Source: JBDUDK01 sp040002995 | Lineage (GTDB): Bacteria; Actinomycetota; Acidimicrobiia; Acidimicrobiales; Ilumatobacteraceae | Assembly (NCBI GenBank): GCA_040002995.1 | Contig: JBDUDK010000044.1 | Span: forward strand, 1 to 5,218 | Reading direction: 5' to 3' | Length of the DNA stretch: 5,218 nucleotides | Shown here: piece after piece, positions 1 to 5,218 of the stretch | How positions within the stretch are numbered: the first letter of the stretch is position 1 | Layout of the letters: each line of letters opens with the position of its first letter | Position numbers and translations under genes: made by a program | Notes under the pieces: generated by a model | The model's input: only the letters and a program-made list of their open reading frames with translations | What the model was told of the DNA's origin: nothing | Databases searched by the model: none

Positions 1-14
1 ACTAGCCACCAAAG

Positions 15-20
15 AAAGGA
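15..20 (+). promoter_or_regulatory. Shine-Dalgarno site of the RidA-family gene
   Basis: AAAGGA lies 5 nt before the ATG at 26, a good match to the 16S anti-Shine-Dalgarno sequence, and it fixes the start of the RidA-family gene. It is the only convincing ribosome binding site in the window. The remaining bases upstream (1-14) show no recognisable promoter before the window edge. Confidence 0.75.
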
Positions 21-25
21 CCTCT

Positions 26-409
26 ATGGCCCGTACTGTGATCCCCGTTTCCGACGTGTCGTCGAATTCCGCCTACTCACATCTCGTCGCGGCCGGAAAC
101 TTGCTCATTACCGCCGGTCAGGTCGCGCTCGACGCCGACGGCAACATCGTCGGCAAGGACGACCCGGCCGCCCAGAGCACGCAGGCGTTCGAGAACCTTC
201 GCCGCGTGCTGGCCGCAGGTGGCGCGACGTTCGACGACGTGGTGAAGCTGACGATCTACGTGACGTCGAAGGAGTGTCGAAAGGCTGTTGCCGACGTGCG
301 GCAGTCGCTGTTCGCGGAGCCCCGTCCGGCGTCGACGTATCTGATAGTGGCCGGACTCGCCGTCCCCGATCTCCTGGTCGAGGTGGAAGCGATCGCCTAC
401 CGTGAGTAG
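26..409 (+). CDS. RidA/YjgF/YER057c/UK114 family protein (Rid family)
   Basis: A complete 127-residue protein, the usual length for this family of small trimeric cytosolic proteins. Family features are visible throughout: the N-terminal strand region with SHLVAAGNLLITAGQVALD (residues 18-36), the QSTQAFENLRRVLAAGGAT helix (50-68), the DDVVKLTIYVT strand (70-80) and the C-terminal LVEVEAIA strand (117-124). Canonical RidA hydrolyses reactive imine/enamine intermediates such as 2-aminoacrylate released by PLP enzymes, using an arginine in a PARS-type motif. Here the matching stretch reads RPASTY (100-105), so the position aligned with that arginine is Ser103, or Ala102 under a one-residue shift. 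Arg100 lies close but out of register. The protein may therefore belong to a Rid subgroup without classical deaminase activity. The ATG is supported by AAAGGA 5 nt upstream. The stop lies inside the 3' end of the convergent peptidase gene. Family assignment is firm; the reaction is uncertain. Confidence 0.93.
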   Translation: MARTVIPVSDVSSNSAYSHLVAAGNLLITAGQVALDADGNIVGKDDPAAQSTQAFENLRRVLAAGGATFDDVVKLTIYVTSKECRKAVADVRQSLFAEPRPASTYLIVAGLAVPDLLVEVEAIAYRE

Positions 410-2337
410 AGATTGGTGATCTGTACCGGCTCGATTCCCTCTGCGGCGGGAAGCTCGAAGCGCAGCACCTGGGCGTAGAACGAAAGCTCGCTGTCGAGCG
501 CGCGGCGCATGTTCGCGGCCTGGCGGAAGCCGTGCTGTTCGCCGGCGAACGGCACATAGGCCACAGCCACACCCTTCTCCATGAGCGCGCTGACGATCAT
601 CTCGGCCTGCGCGGGTGGCACCACCTCGTCTTCGAGACCCTGGAGCACAATCAGGGGACGATCGAAACCCTCGAGATGATGGATCGGCGAACGGGCGTGG
701 TAACGGTCGACCTCTTGGGGGTACGGACCGATCAACCCATCGAGGTAGCGGCTCTCAAACTTGTGGGTTTCGGTCGCTAGGGCCTCGAGGTCGGCGACGC
801 CGAAGTGACTGGCACCGGCGGAGAACGTGTCGCCGAAGGCAAGGGCGGCGAGGGTTGTGAAGCCACCGGCCGAACCACCCGTGATGCACAACCGGCTTGG
901 GTCGACGCGGTCGCGCTCGACGAGCCACCGGGCGGCGGCCTGGCAGTCCTCGACATCGATGATGCCCCATTGCTCATGGAGTTGCTCGCGGTAGTCACGG
1001 CCGTAGCCCGTCGAGCCTCCGTAGTTAACGTCGACGACCGCGAAACCACGACTCGTCCAGTATTGGGTCGACATGTCGAGCGTCGGTCGCGCAGCGGCCG
1101 TCGGGCCGCCGTGGATCATCACGATGAGCGGAGGTCGCTCGTGAGGCGGGCCGATGTGGGTCGCCGACGTTGGGGCGTAGTACAGGCCATGCGCGACGCG
1201 GCCTTCGCCACTCGGAAAATCGATTGGCTCCGGCACCGAGAACCACGATCGATCGAGACCGAGGTGGCGCGCGGGACGTACCACCTCCGCGCTGGCGATG
1301 GTGGGGGCGTCGGCGTCGATGCGCAGTCGGTGCAGTTCGGCCTCGGAGGTCGGCGACGCGCCGATGAACACAACGTCGTCACCCGATGCGGTGACGGCGC
1401 CGATCGAGCCGGCGGCGACGTCGAGATCGGTGAGCTTCGCGCCGTCCCAGAGCGCTAAGTGATCGAAGCCGTCGCGCTGATAGGCGAGGACGACGCGGCC
1501 ATCGTCCAACAGGTCGTAGCGCGATTGACCGAACACCCACTGGGGCACCCCGATCTCGGCGTCGATCACCACTACCGCTTCGACAGTCGTGCCCGATCCG
1601 GGCCAGCGGTAGAGGTTCCACCAGCCCGTGCGGTCGGAAATGAACCAGAGTCGTCCATCTCTGTCCCACCTCGGCTGACTGACCGATTCGCCGGGCCCAC
1701 CGGCAACGAGTTCGCCGTCGACGAGCAACCGGTTGCTGTCCCACGGCATGTTCGGGTGATCCCACTCGAGCCAACACAGCCTCGTGCCGTCGAAAGACCA
1801 TCGCGGATTGGAGACGAAATCCGGTCCGGAGACAAGCGTTTCGACCTGACCCCCTGCGACCGGCATGCGGACGATCTCGTTGACGACCTCGGCGGGCCTG
1901 CCTCCGGCTGGATGGTGCTCGCGCACGCAGACGAGTGAGTGCTGATTTGGGTGAACGGCGCCGTCGGCGTAGCGGTCGCCCCTCGCGATCGGCGGCTCTT
2001 CGGTTACGGCGAGAGGCTCGCCGCCAGGGGGGATGCGATAGAGCCGTTGATCGGCCCAGTTCGTGAACCAGACAGTGCCCGCCGACACCCACCAGGCTCC
2101 GCCCCCGTACTCGTGCACAGCCGTTCGCGCGTTCCAGGGCGGCGGGAGAACATCGACGCCGTCGCGCACGAGCACGATCCGTCCTCCCTCTTCGGGCCTC
2201 AGCTCCGACCACCAGAGAGAATGGCCGTCGTCCGCCACGCCGCCGAGCTCCACCGACGCGCGCACGACGAGTTCGGACGAGATCGGTGTCGGCCAACTCC
2301 CGTACGGCAGGATCGAGCGCCCAGCTTTGTCGGTCAT
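397..2337 (-). CDS. S9-family prolyl oligopeptidase-like serine peptidase
   Basis: A 646-residue protein with the two-part architecture of the S9 peptidases (dipeptidyl aminopeptidase/acylaminoacyl-peptidase type). The N-terminal part, roughly residues 10-370, is rich in W/G/D strand repeats (for example VHEYGGGAWW and SNPRWSFDGTRLCWLEWD) and fits a beta-propeller that restricts access to small peptides. The C-terminal part is an alpha/beta-hydrolase with IHGGP around His409 (oxyanion region) and VNYGGSTGYGR. The catalytic triad is visible: Ser489 in GGSAGG, Asp570 in QGLEDEVVPP and His602 in GEQHGF. No signal peptide is seen, so it is probably cytosolic and cleaves short or N-blocked peptides; the substrate cannot be read from sequence. 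The ATG at 2337 was chosen because homologues, as I recall them, start shortly before the ILPYGSWPTPI motif, and because any longer version would run into the DinB gene. No Shine-Dalgarno site precedes it. It lies 19 nt after the DinB gene and is probably cotranscribed with it. Confidence 0.92.
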   Translation of the reverse strand: MTDKAGRSILPYGSWPTPISSELVVRASVELGGVADDGHSLWWSELRPEEGGRIVLVRDGVDVLPPPWNARTAVHEYGGGAWWVSAGTVWFTNWADQRLYRIPPGGEPLAVTEEPPIARGDRYADGAVHPNQHSLVCVREHHPAGGRPAEVVNEIVRMPVAGGQVETLVSGPDFVSNPRWSFDGTRLCWLEWDHPNMPWDSNRLLVDGELVAGGPGESVSQPRWDRDGRLWFISDRTGWWNLYRWPGSGTTVEAVVVIDAEIGVPQWVFGQSRYDLLDDGRVVLAYQRDGFDHLALWDGAKLTDLDVAAGSIGAVTASGDDVVFIGASPTSEAELHRLRIDADAPTIASAEVVRPARHLGLDRSWFSVPEPIDFPSGEGRVAHGLYYAPTSATHIGPPHERPPLIVMIHGGPTAAARPTLDMSTQYWTSRGFAVVDVNYGGSTGYGRDYREQLHEQWGIIDVEDCQAAARWLVERDRVDPSRLCITGGSAGGFTTLAALAFGDTFSAGASHFGVADLEALATETHKFESRYLDGLIGPYPQEVDRYHARSPIHHLEGFDRPLIVLQGLEDEVVPPAQAEMIVSALMEKGVAVAYVPFAGEQHGFRQAANMRRALDSELSFYAQVLRFELPAAEGIEPVQITNLYSR

Positions 2338-2356
2338 GGGTGAGGAGTCTGCACCG

Positions 2357-3064
2357 TTACGTCCGCCCGAGCACGTCGAGATCGCGGTTGGCGAACCAGT
2401 TGTGGTACCACTCCTCGTCAAAGAGCGTGTGAAGGCAGGAGAGCACTGTCTGGTCGCCGGGCTTTCGCTGCAGCTCGTCGTCGGCAACGCCGCGAACGAG
2501 TGCCCGGACGACATCCATCCGTCCCTCCCGCGCTTCGATGACCTGGGGGAACCCAGGGTTGGCCGAAAGGTCGATGCCATAGCGCTCAGGGTCGGTGATG
2601 AAACTCGGTGGCATGGCGAACTCGTGGAACTGATTCGTCCGCCCGAGCACCGTTCCACTGATCCAAAGGTCGGTTACGAAGATCAGATGGCGGAGTGTCT
2701 CGAGGAACGACCATTCACCCTCGACGCGTTCCCGCAAGGTCGATTCCGGCAGAGCGCTCGCTCGCTGCTTGGTCGCGGCCCAGAGGCTCTCGATCACTGA
2801 CCACGCGCCGCGCACTCCCTCCCCGTTGTTCGGCGTCAGCCGGGCGCGCTCTGGGTACCGACGAGTCATCTCCGCGTCGATCAAGGGAGCGATCTCGATG
2901 TCGTTGACCACCAGACCGTGGATCAGCCCGGAGAATCGGGCGTTGACGAGAATGGCCTCCATCACCTTCGCACCCTGCAGATTCACGTTGCGAAAGCGGG
3001 CGCCCGAGAGATCCACGTTGACGAACTCCGCGCCCTTCAGCTCATCGGTGTTCTCAAACCGCAT
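2357..3064 (-). CDS. Pentapeptide-repeat / DinB-like domain fusion protein
   Basis: A 235-residue protein with two modules. Residues 9-48 hold about eight pentapeptide repeats of A(D/N)LXX type (LKGAE, FVNVD, LSGAR, FRNVN, LQGAK, VMEAI, LVNAR, FSGLI), enough for about two turns of a right-handed beta-helix. A linker (VVNDIEIAPLIDAEMTRRYPER) leads into a DinB/YfiT-like four-helix domain from about residue 84. It contains WSFLETLRHLIFVTDLW (118-134) and, near the C-terminus, VLSCLHTLFDEEWYHNWFANRDL. His126, His212, His221 and the acidic Glu217/Glu218 are candidate metal ligands, as DinB-fold proteins usually bind a divalent metal with histidines. DinB-fold enzymes include thiol-dependent transferases and isomerases, for example mycothiol- or bacillithiol-dependent ones, but this member's reaction is unknown. 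The name does not imply a link to DNA polymerase IV. The ATG at 3064 fits a leaderless transcript. It is the first gene of a probable two-gene unit with the S9 peptidase. Confidence 0.88.
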   Translation of the reverse strand: MRFENTDELKGAEFVNVDLSGARFRNVNLQGAKVMEAILVNARFSGLIHGLVVNDIEIAPLIDAEMTRRYPERARLTPNNGEGVRGAWSVIESLWAATKQRASALPESTLRERVEGEWSFLETLRHLIFVTDLWISGTVLGRTNQFHEFAMPPSFITDPERYGIDLSANPGFPQVIEAREGRMDVVRALVRGVADDELQRKPGDQTVLSCLHTLFDEEWYHNWFANRDLDVLGRT

Positions 3065-3070
3065 GAGAGA

Positions 3071-3076
3071 ACGCTA
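3071..3076 (-). promoter_or_regulatory. Putative -10 box of a leaderless promoter for the pentapeptide/DinB gene
   Basis: On the minus strand the hexamer TAGCGT fits the actinobacterial TANNNT -10 consensus. Exactly 6 nt (TCTCTC) separate it from the ATG at 3064, so transcription would begin at or next to the A of the start codon. No Shine-Dalgarno sequence precedes the ATG, which agrees with leaderless translation. No TTGACA-like -35 element is visible 17-18 nt upstream. A short consensus like this can occur by chance, so the call rests on spacing plus the absent ribosome binding site. Confidence 0.45.
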
Positions 3077-3110
3077 TGTCGTCGGTATCTGGGTGGAGGG
3101 CCGAGTCCCC

Positions 3111-3116
3111 TAACTT
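3111..3116 (+). promoter_or_regulatory. Putative -10 box of a leaderless promoter for the lytic transglycosylase gene
   Basis: TAACTT matches TANNNT and ends 8 nt before the GTG at 3125. Transcription starting on or within 1-2 nt of the GTG would give a leaderless mRNA. The region shows no Shine-Dalgarno motif and no clear -35 element. It lies in the 60-bp divergent gap, back to back with the minus-strand -10 candidate. Confidence 0.38.
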
Positions 3117-3124
3117 CGTTCCGC

Positions 3125-4093
3125 GTGAGAAGCGTTTTGCGGCGGTTCGCCGCGGGTGTCGCGGTCGGCCTGTTGACGGCCGCCTGCACCAGTGAGCGCG
3201 CGACCGACGCGCCGGGTTCCGTCGTCGTCGGCAGCTCGACCTCGACCACTGCGTCGACGGTCGCGTTGCCCGCACCGTCGTCGACGACGTCGCTCGCACC
3301 GCTCGGGTCCCCCGAAATTGTCGCCGAGGCACTGATTGCGGCGGAGCGCGGCATCCGCGACGTATCTCTCTCCGCTGACGAAACGGCCCGGTGGGGGAGA
3401 GCGGAACAGCGCGCGTACCGAGCGCTGTCCCAGCACCCCGAGTGGGACGACGCCGTACGGGGGAAGCTGCCCGACGACGTGCGCGCGCCGTTCGATCTCA
3501 ACGTCGCGGCGCGCCGCGCCGTCACCGACAACGCGCTCTCGCATCCGCTCAGCGACCCGCTGCCGACTCTCCCGGCGTGGACGATCGCGGCGCCGCTTCC
3601 CGTCGACGTGTTGCTCTCGTACTACAAGGAGACTGAAGCGGCGACGCGCGTGCCGTGGGTGTATCTGGCCGCGATCAACATGGTCGAGACCCGATTTGGC
3701 CGGATCGTGGGCCCATCGTCGGCCGGTGCGGAGGGGCCGATGCAGTTTTTGCCAGCGACGTGGGCCTCGTGCTGTCACGGCAACGTGCTCGATCCTCACG
3801 ACGCGATCATGGGTGCTGCTGTCTATCTCGTGAGCAAGGGCGCACCCACCGACATGAGGAGAGCCTTGCTCGGCTACAACCCCAACGACGGCTACGTGGG
3901 CTCCGTCGAGGCGTACGCCAAGAATCTGCTCGCCGACGAACGCGCCCTCTTCGGCTACCACGCGTGGGAGGTCTACGTGGGCAGTGCGGCTGGCACCGTT
4001 CGCCTTCCTGTCGGTTACTACGCGAGTCAACCGATCGACGCCGCGAGCTACCTAGTCGCCCACCCCGACGACCTAGCACCCGTCGACGACTGA
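3125..4093 (+). CDS. Lipoprotein with lytic transglycosylase (SLT-like) domain
   Basis: A 322-residue secreted protein. The GTG start gives a classic lipoprotein signal peptide: basic n-region MRSVLRR, hydrophobic core AAGVAVGLL and lipobox TAAC with acylated Cys21. A Ser/Thr/Ala/Pro-rich linker (about 32-60) tethers the enzyme outside the membrane. A helical region (about 62-165) precedes the catalytic domain, which begins near VPWVYLAAINMVETRFGR. Glu188 is the likely catalytic acid, followed by AGAEGPMQFLPATW (201-213), the diagnostic SLT/MltB-like signature, and by GYNPNDGYVGSVEAYAKNLL. Such enzymes cleave the MurNAc-GlcNAc bond of peptidoglycan non-hydrolytically, leaving 1,6-anhydro-MurNAc, and help in wall growth or division. 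An in-frame extension upstream to 2918 is rejected because it overlaps the DinB gene and would bury the signal peptide. A Cys-Cys pair lies just after the GPMQF motif. The gene is transcribed alone, divergent from the DinB gene and convergent with the ABC genes. Confidence 0.9.
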   Translation: MRSVLRRFAAGVAVGLLTAACTSERATDAPGSVVVGSSTSTTASTVALPAPSSTTSLAPLGSPEIVAEALIAAERGIRDVSLSADETARWGRAEQRAYRALSQHPEWDDAVRGKLPDDVRAPFDLNVAARRAVTDNALSHPLSDPLPTLPAWTIAAPLPVDVLLSYYKETEAATRVPWVYLAAINMVETRFGRIVGPSSAGAEGPMQFLPATWASCCHGNVLDPHDAIMGAAVYLVSKGAPTDMRRALLGYNPNDGYVGSVEAYAKNLLADERALFGYHAWEVYVGSAAGTVRLPVGYYASQPIDAASYLVAHPDDLAPVDD

Positions 4094-4147
4094 GCGTACT
4101 GACGCGCAAAACCGACACCCAGAGGGGTAAAAAGCGCGTCAGTACGC
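4094..4147. terminator. Perfect 14-bp inverted repeat between convergent genes, probable bidirectional terminator
   Basis: The left arm GCGTACTGACGCGC (4094-4107) is exactly reverse-complemented at 4134-4147, with a 26-nt loop. The left arm begins at the base after the transglycosylase stop codon, and the right arm ends 7 nt before the last base of the ABC gene on the other strand, so one hairpin could end both transcripts. No T-run follows the stem on either strand, so it is not a textbook intrinsic terminator; U-less hairpin terminators are often proposed in actinobacteria. The loop is itself patterned: AAAA at one end, AAAAA at the other and a small ACCC/GGGT hairpin (4117-4128) between. 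It could instead be a copy of a dispersed intergenic repeat. Confidence 0.65.
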
Positions 4148-4154
4148 GCGGGGG

Positions 4155-4796
4155 TTAGGCGTTGAGGGCGATGACACGGTCGGCGGCGGCGGCCACGGCT
4201 TCGTCGTGGGTGGCGATCAGCACGGCTCCGCCCGCGTCGGCGACACCTCGAAGCGCGGCGAGGACCAGGGCGGCGTGCTCGGGTCCCTGGTGGCTGCTCG
4301 GCTCGTCGGCGAGCAGGAGTGTTGGGCGCACGACGACGGCGCGCGCCACGCCGAGACGTTGCTGTTGGCCAAGCGAGGCGTCGGCGACGGGGCGCTCGGC
4401 GAGCACGTCGAGATCGACCAGCGTGAGCACGGCCGCCGCCTGCGTTCGCGCCTCTCCCCAGCCGACGCCACCGAGACGCACCGGGAGGGCGACGTTCTCG
4501 ATCATCGACAGCTCTGTGATCGGGGCGATGACCTGCGGGATGATCGAGGTTCTGTCCCATCGGGCCCACGCACCGTCGGCGGCCCAGACCCCGACCCGTT
4601 CGATGACGCCGCTATCGGGCTCGGTCCAGCCGGCGAGCAGCGCGAGGAGTGTCGACTTGCCGCTACCCGATCGGCCGGCCACGACCACGATTTCGCCGCG
4701 TATGAGTTCGAATGTGACCGCCTCGAGGCCGCTCGCCGCATCCCAGCGCTTCGCGAGCGCCGAGACCCTGACAACGACTTCGGGGGTTCCGTTCAC
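4155..4796 (-). CDS. ABC transporter ATP-binding protein, divergent signature and D-loop
   Basis: A 213-residue ATPase subunit of a MacB/LolD-like ABC system. Motifs in order: Walker A GRSGSGKST (41-49), Q-loop Gln88 in IIPQ, a signature region ASLGQQQR (140-147) in place of LSGGQ, Walker B LLLADEP (160-166) with Glu165, and H-loop His197 in IATHDEA. The segment after Walker B reads SSHQGPEH where the usual D-loop is SALD, so its aspartate is missing. I recall actinobacterial ATPases with a similar DEPTSHQ stretch, so this may be a subfamily trait rather than damage. The GTG start at 4796 gives a normal N-terminus (VVVRVSALAKRW). It overlaps the stop codon of the upstream ATPase gene in GTGA, which suggests translational coupling and a heterodimeric pair; no separate Shine-Dalgarno site is seen. 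Substrate is unknown; export or lipoprotein/peptide transport with an FtsX-like permease is the usual context. Confidence 0.88.
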   Translation of the reverse strand: MNGTPEVVVRVSALAKRWDAASGLEAVTFELIRGEIVVVAGRSGSGKSTLLALLAGWTEPDSGVIERVGVWAADGAWARWDRTSIIPQVIAPITELSMIENVALPVRLGGVGWGEARTQAAAVLTLVDLDVLAERPVADASLGQQQRLGVARAVVVRPTLLLADEPSSHQGPEHAALVLAALRGVADAGGAVLIATHDEAVAAAADRVIALNA

Positions 4797-5218
4797 GCGG
4801 TGCGCCGCCCACGGTCGAGGCGTACGACGGTGTCGGCCGCTTCGATGACGTGCTCGTCGTGGCTGGCGACGACGAGCGTTGCGCCGCGTGACGCCGCGCC
4901 ACGAAGTACTTCGACGAGTCCTTCCGCGTTGGCGCGGTCGAGCGACGCGGTGGGTTCGTCGGCGACGACGAGCTGTGGTGCGCCAGTCAGCGCGCACGCC
5001 ACGGCGAGGCGCTGCTGTTCACCGGTGGAGAGTTGGCGGACGCGTTTCGCACCCGCGCCTTCGAGGCCCACCGCGGCAAGTAGCTCAGCCTCATTCGCCG
5101 CGGCCGATGCGGCGCGCCGCCCACGTCGCTGTTTCGTCGACCACGCCAGGTTGCCGGCGGCGTCGAGCTGATCGAGGAGGTTGTCGCTCGGTTGGGGAAG
5201 CACGATGCCGATGCTCTC
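4793..5218 (-). CDS. ABC transporter ATP-binding protein, N-terminus beyond window (partial)
   Basis: The C-terminal 141 residues of a second ATPase subunit. The reading frame stays open to the right edge, so the start and Walker A lie outside the window. The visible part opens with ESIGIVLPQPSDNLLDQLDAAGNL, the Q-loop region of the MacB/LolD class (compare the family pattern of Q followed by NLLP...T..EN). Then come the signature LSTGEQQR (a variant of LSGGEQQR), Walker B QLVVADEPTASLD with an intact D-loop, and H-loop ASHDEHV. A GTG at 5203 is internal to the domain and is not taken as the start. The arginine usual after the signature (IARAL) is Cys here (VACAL). The gene ends 4 nt inside the next ATPase gene, and the two probably form a heterodimer on a permease encoded further right. 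Substrate unknown. Confidence 0.9.
   Translation of the reverse strand, partial: ESIGIVLPQPSDNLLDQLDAAGNLAWSTKQRRGRRAASAAANEAELLAAVGLEGAGAKRVRQLSTGEQQRLAVACALTGAPQLVVADEPTASLDRANAEGLVEVLRGAASRGATLVVASHDEHVIEAADTVVRLDRGRRTA

Noticed and set aside
2338..2658. Longer peptidase reading frame starting at 2658
   Set aside because: The extra 107 residues lie out of frame over the 3' half of the DinB gene and do not look like a protein domain; the ATG at 2337 starts just before the conserved N-terminal motif.
805..2800. Long plus-strand open frames opposite the peptidase and DinB genes (for example 805-1458 and 2063-2800)
   Set aside because: They are antisense shadows typical of high-GC DNA: Arg/Pro/Ala-rich translations without recognisable motifs, lying over well-supported genes.
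2918..3124. In-frame N-terminal extension of the transglycosylase reading frame back to an ATG at 2918
   Set aside because: It lies antisense over the DinB gene's pentapeptide region, and it would place the lipoprotein signal peptide in the middle of the protein; the GTG at 3125 yields a proper signal sequence.
3110..4030. A 306-codon minus-strand open frame opposite the transglycosylase gene
   Set aside because: The translation is arginine-rich and low in complexity, and the plus strand carries a full lipoprotein signal and SLT signature.
4097..4147. The inverted repeat as terminal repeats of an insertion element or MITE
   Set aside because: The element is only 54 bp, no target-site duplication flanks it, and its position exactly between two convergent stop codons fits a terminator or intergenic repeat better.
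4154..4997. Start of the complete ABC ATPase further upstream in the same frame (to 4997)
   Set aside because: The upstream 67 residues are arginine-rich shadow sequence over the partner ATPase gene; the GTG at 4796 gives the normal N-terminus and a GTGA overlap.
4206..5171. A 321-codon plus-strand open frame opposite the ABC ATPases
   Set aside because: It has no recognisable motif, while the opposite strand has Walker A, Walker B, signature and H-loop motifs in both genes.

Overview
This is a high-GC window with GTG as well as ATG starts, tightly packed genes and mostly missing Shine-Dalgarno sites. It looks like chromosomal DNA of an actinobacterium. The protein styles (a pentapeptide-DinB fusion, an actinobacterial lipoprotein transglycosylase, a paired ABC ATPase set) fit Actinomycetota, possibly an Acidimicrobiia-like lineage. 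That placement is inference; no taxonomic marker is present.

Layout from left to right. (1) A complete RidA/YjgF-family gene on the plus strand (26-409) has a clear ribosome binding site. (2) A minus-strand pair follows: a pentapeptide-repeat/DinB-like protein (2357-3064), then, 19 nt downstream, a long S9-family prolyl oligopeptidase-like serine peptidase (397-2337). The 3' end of the peptidase gene overlaps the 3' end of the RidA gene by 13 bp. (3) A 60-bp divergent intergenic region (3065-3124) carries a TANNNT-type -10 box facing each way, placed as expected for leaderless transcripts. (4) A plus-strand lipoprotein with a lytic transglycosylase domain (3125-4093) follows. (5) A perfect 14-bp inverted repeat (4094-4147) sits between two convergent genes. 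(6) Two tandem minus-strand ABC transporter ATPase genes come last. The upstream one is cut by the right edge (4793-5218). The downstream one (4155-4796) is complete and overlaps it by 4 nt in a GTGA junction.

Functionally the window is a set of small housekeeping or accessory units rather than one pathway: metabolite-damage control or a related role (RidA family), peptide hydrolysis (S9), a putative metal-binding DinB-fold enzyme, cell-wall remodelling (transglycosylase) and an ABC exporter or lipoprotein-transport-like ATPase pair whose permease is probably beyond the right edge. I see no CRISPR array, tRNA, rRNA, transposase or phage gene. No intergenic gap is longer than 61 bp. I did not find a clearly new biological system. 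The points most worth checking are the inverted repeat at 4094-4147, the asymmetric degenerate motifs of the ABC ATPase pair, and the putative leaderless divergent promoter.
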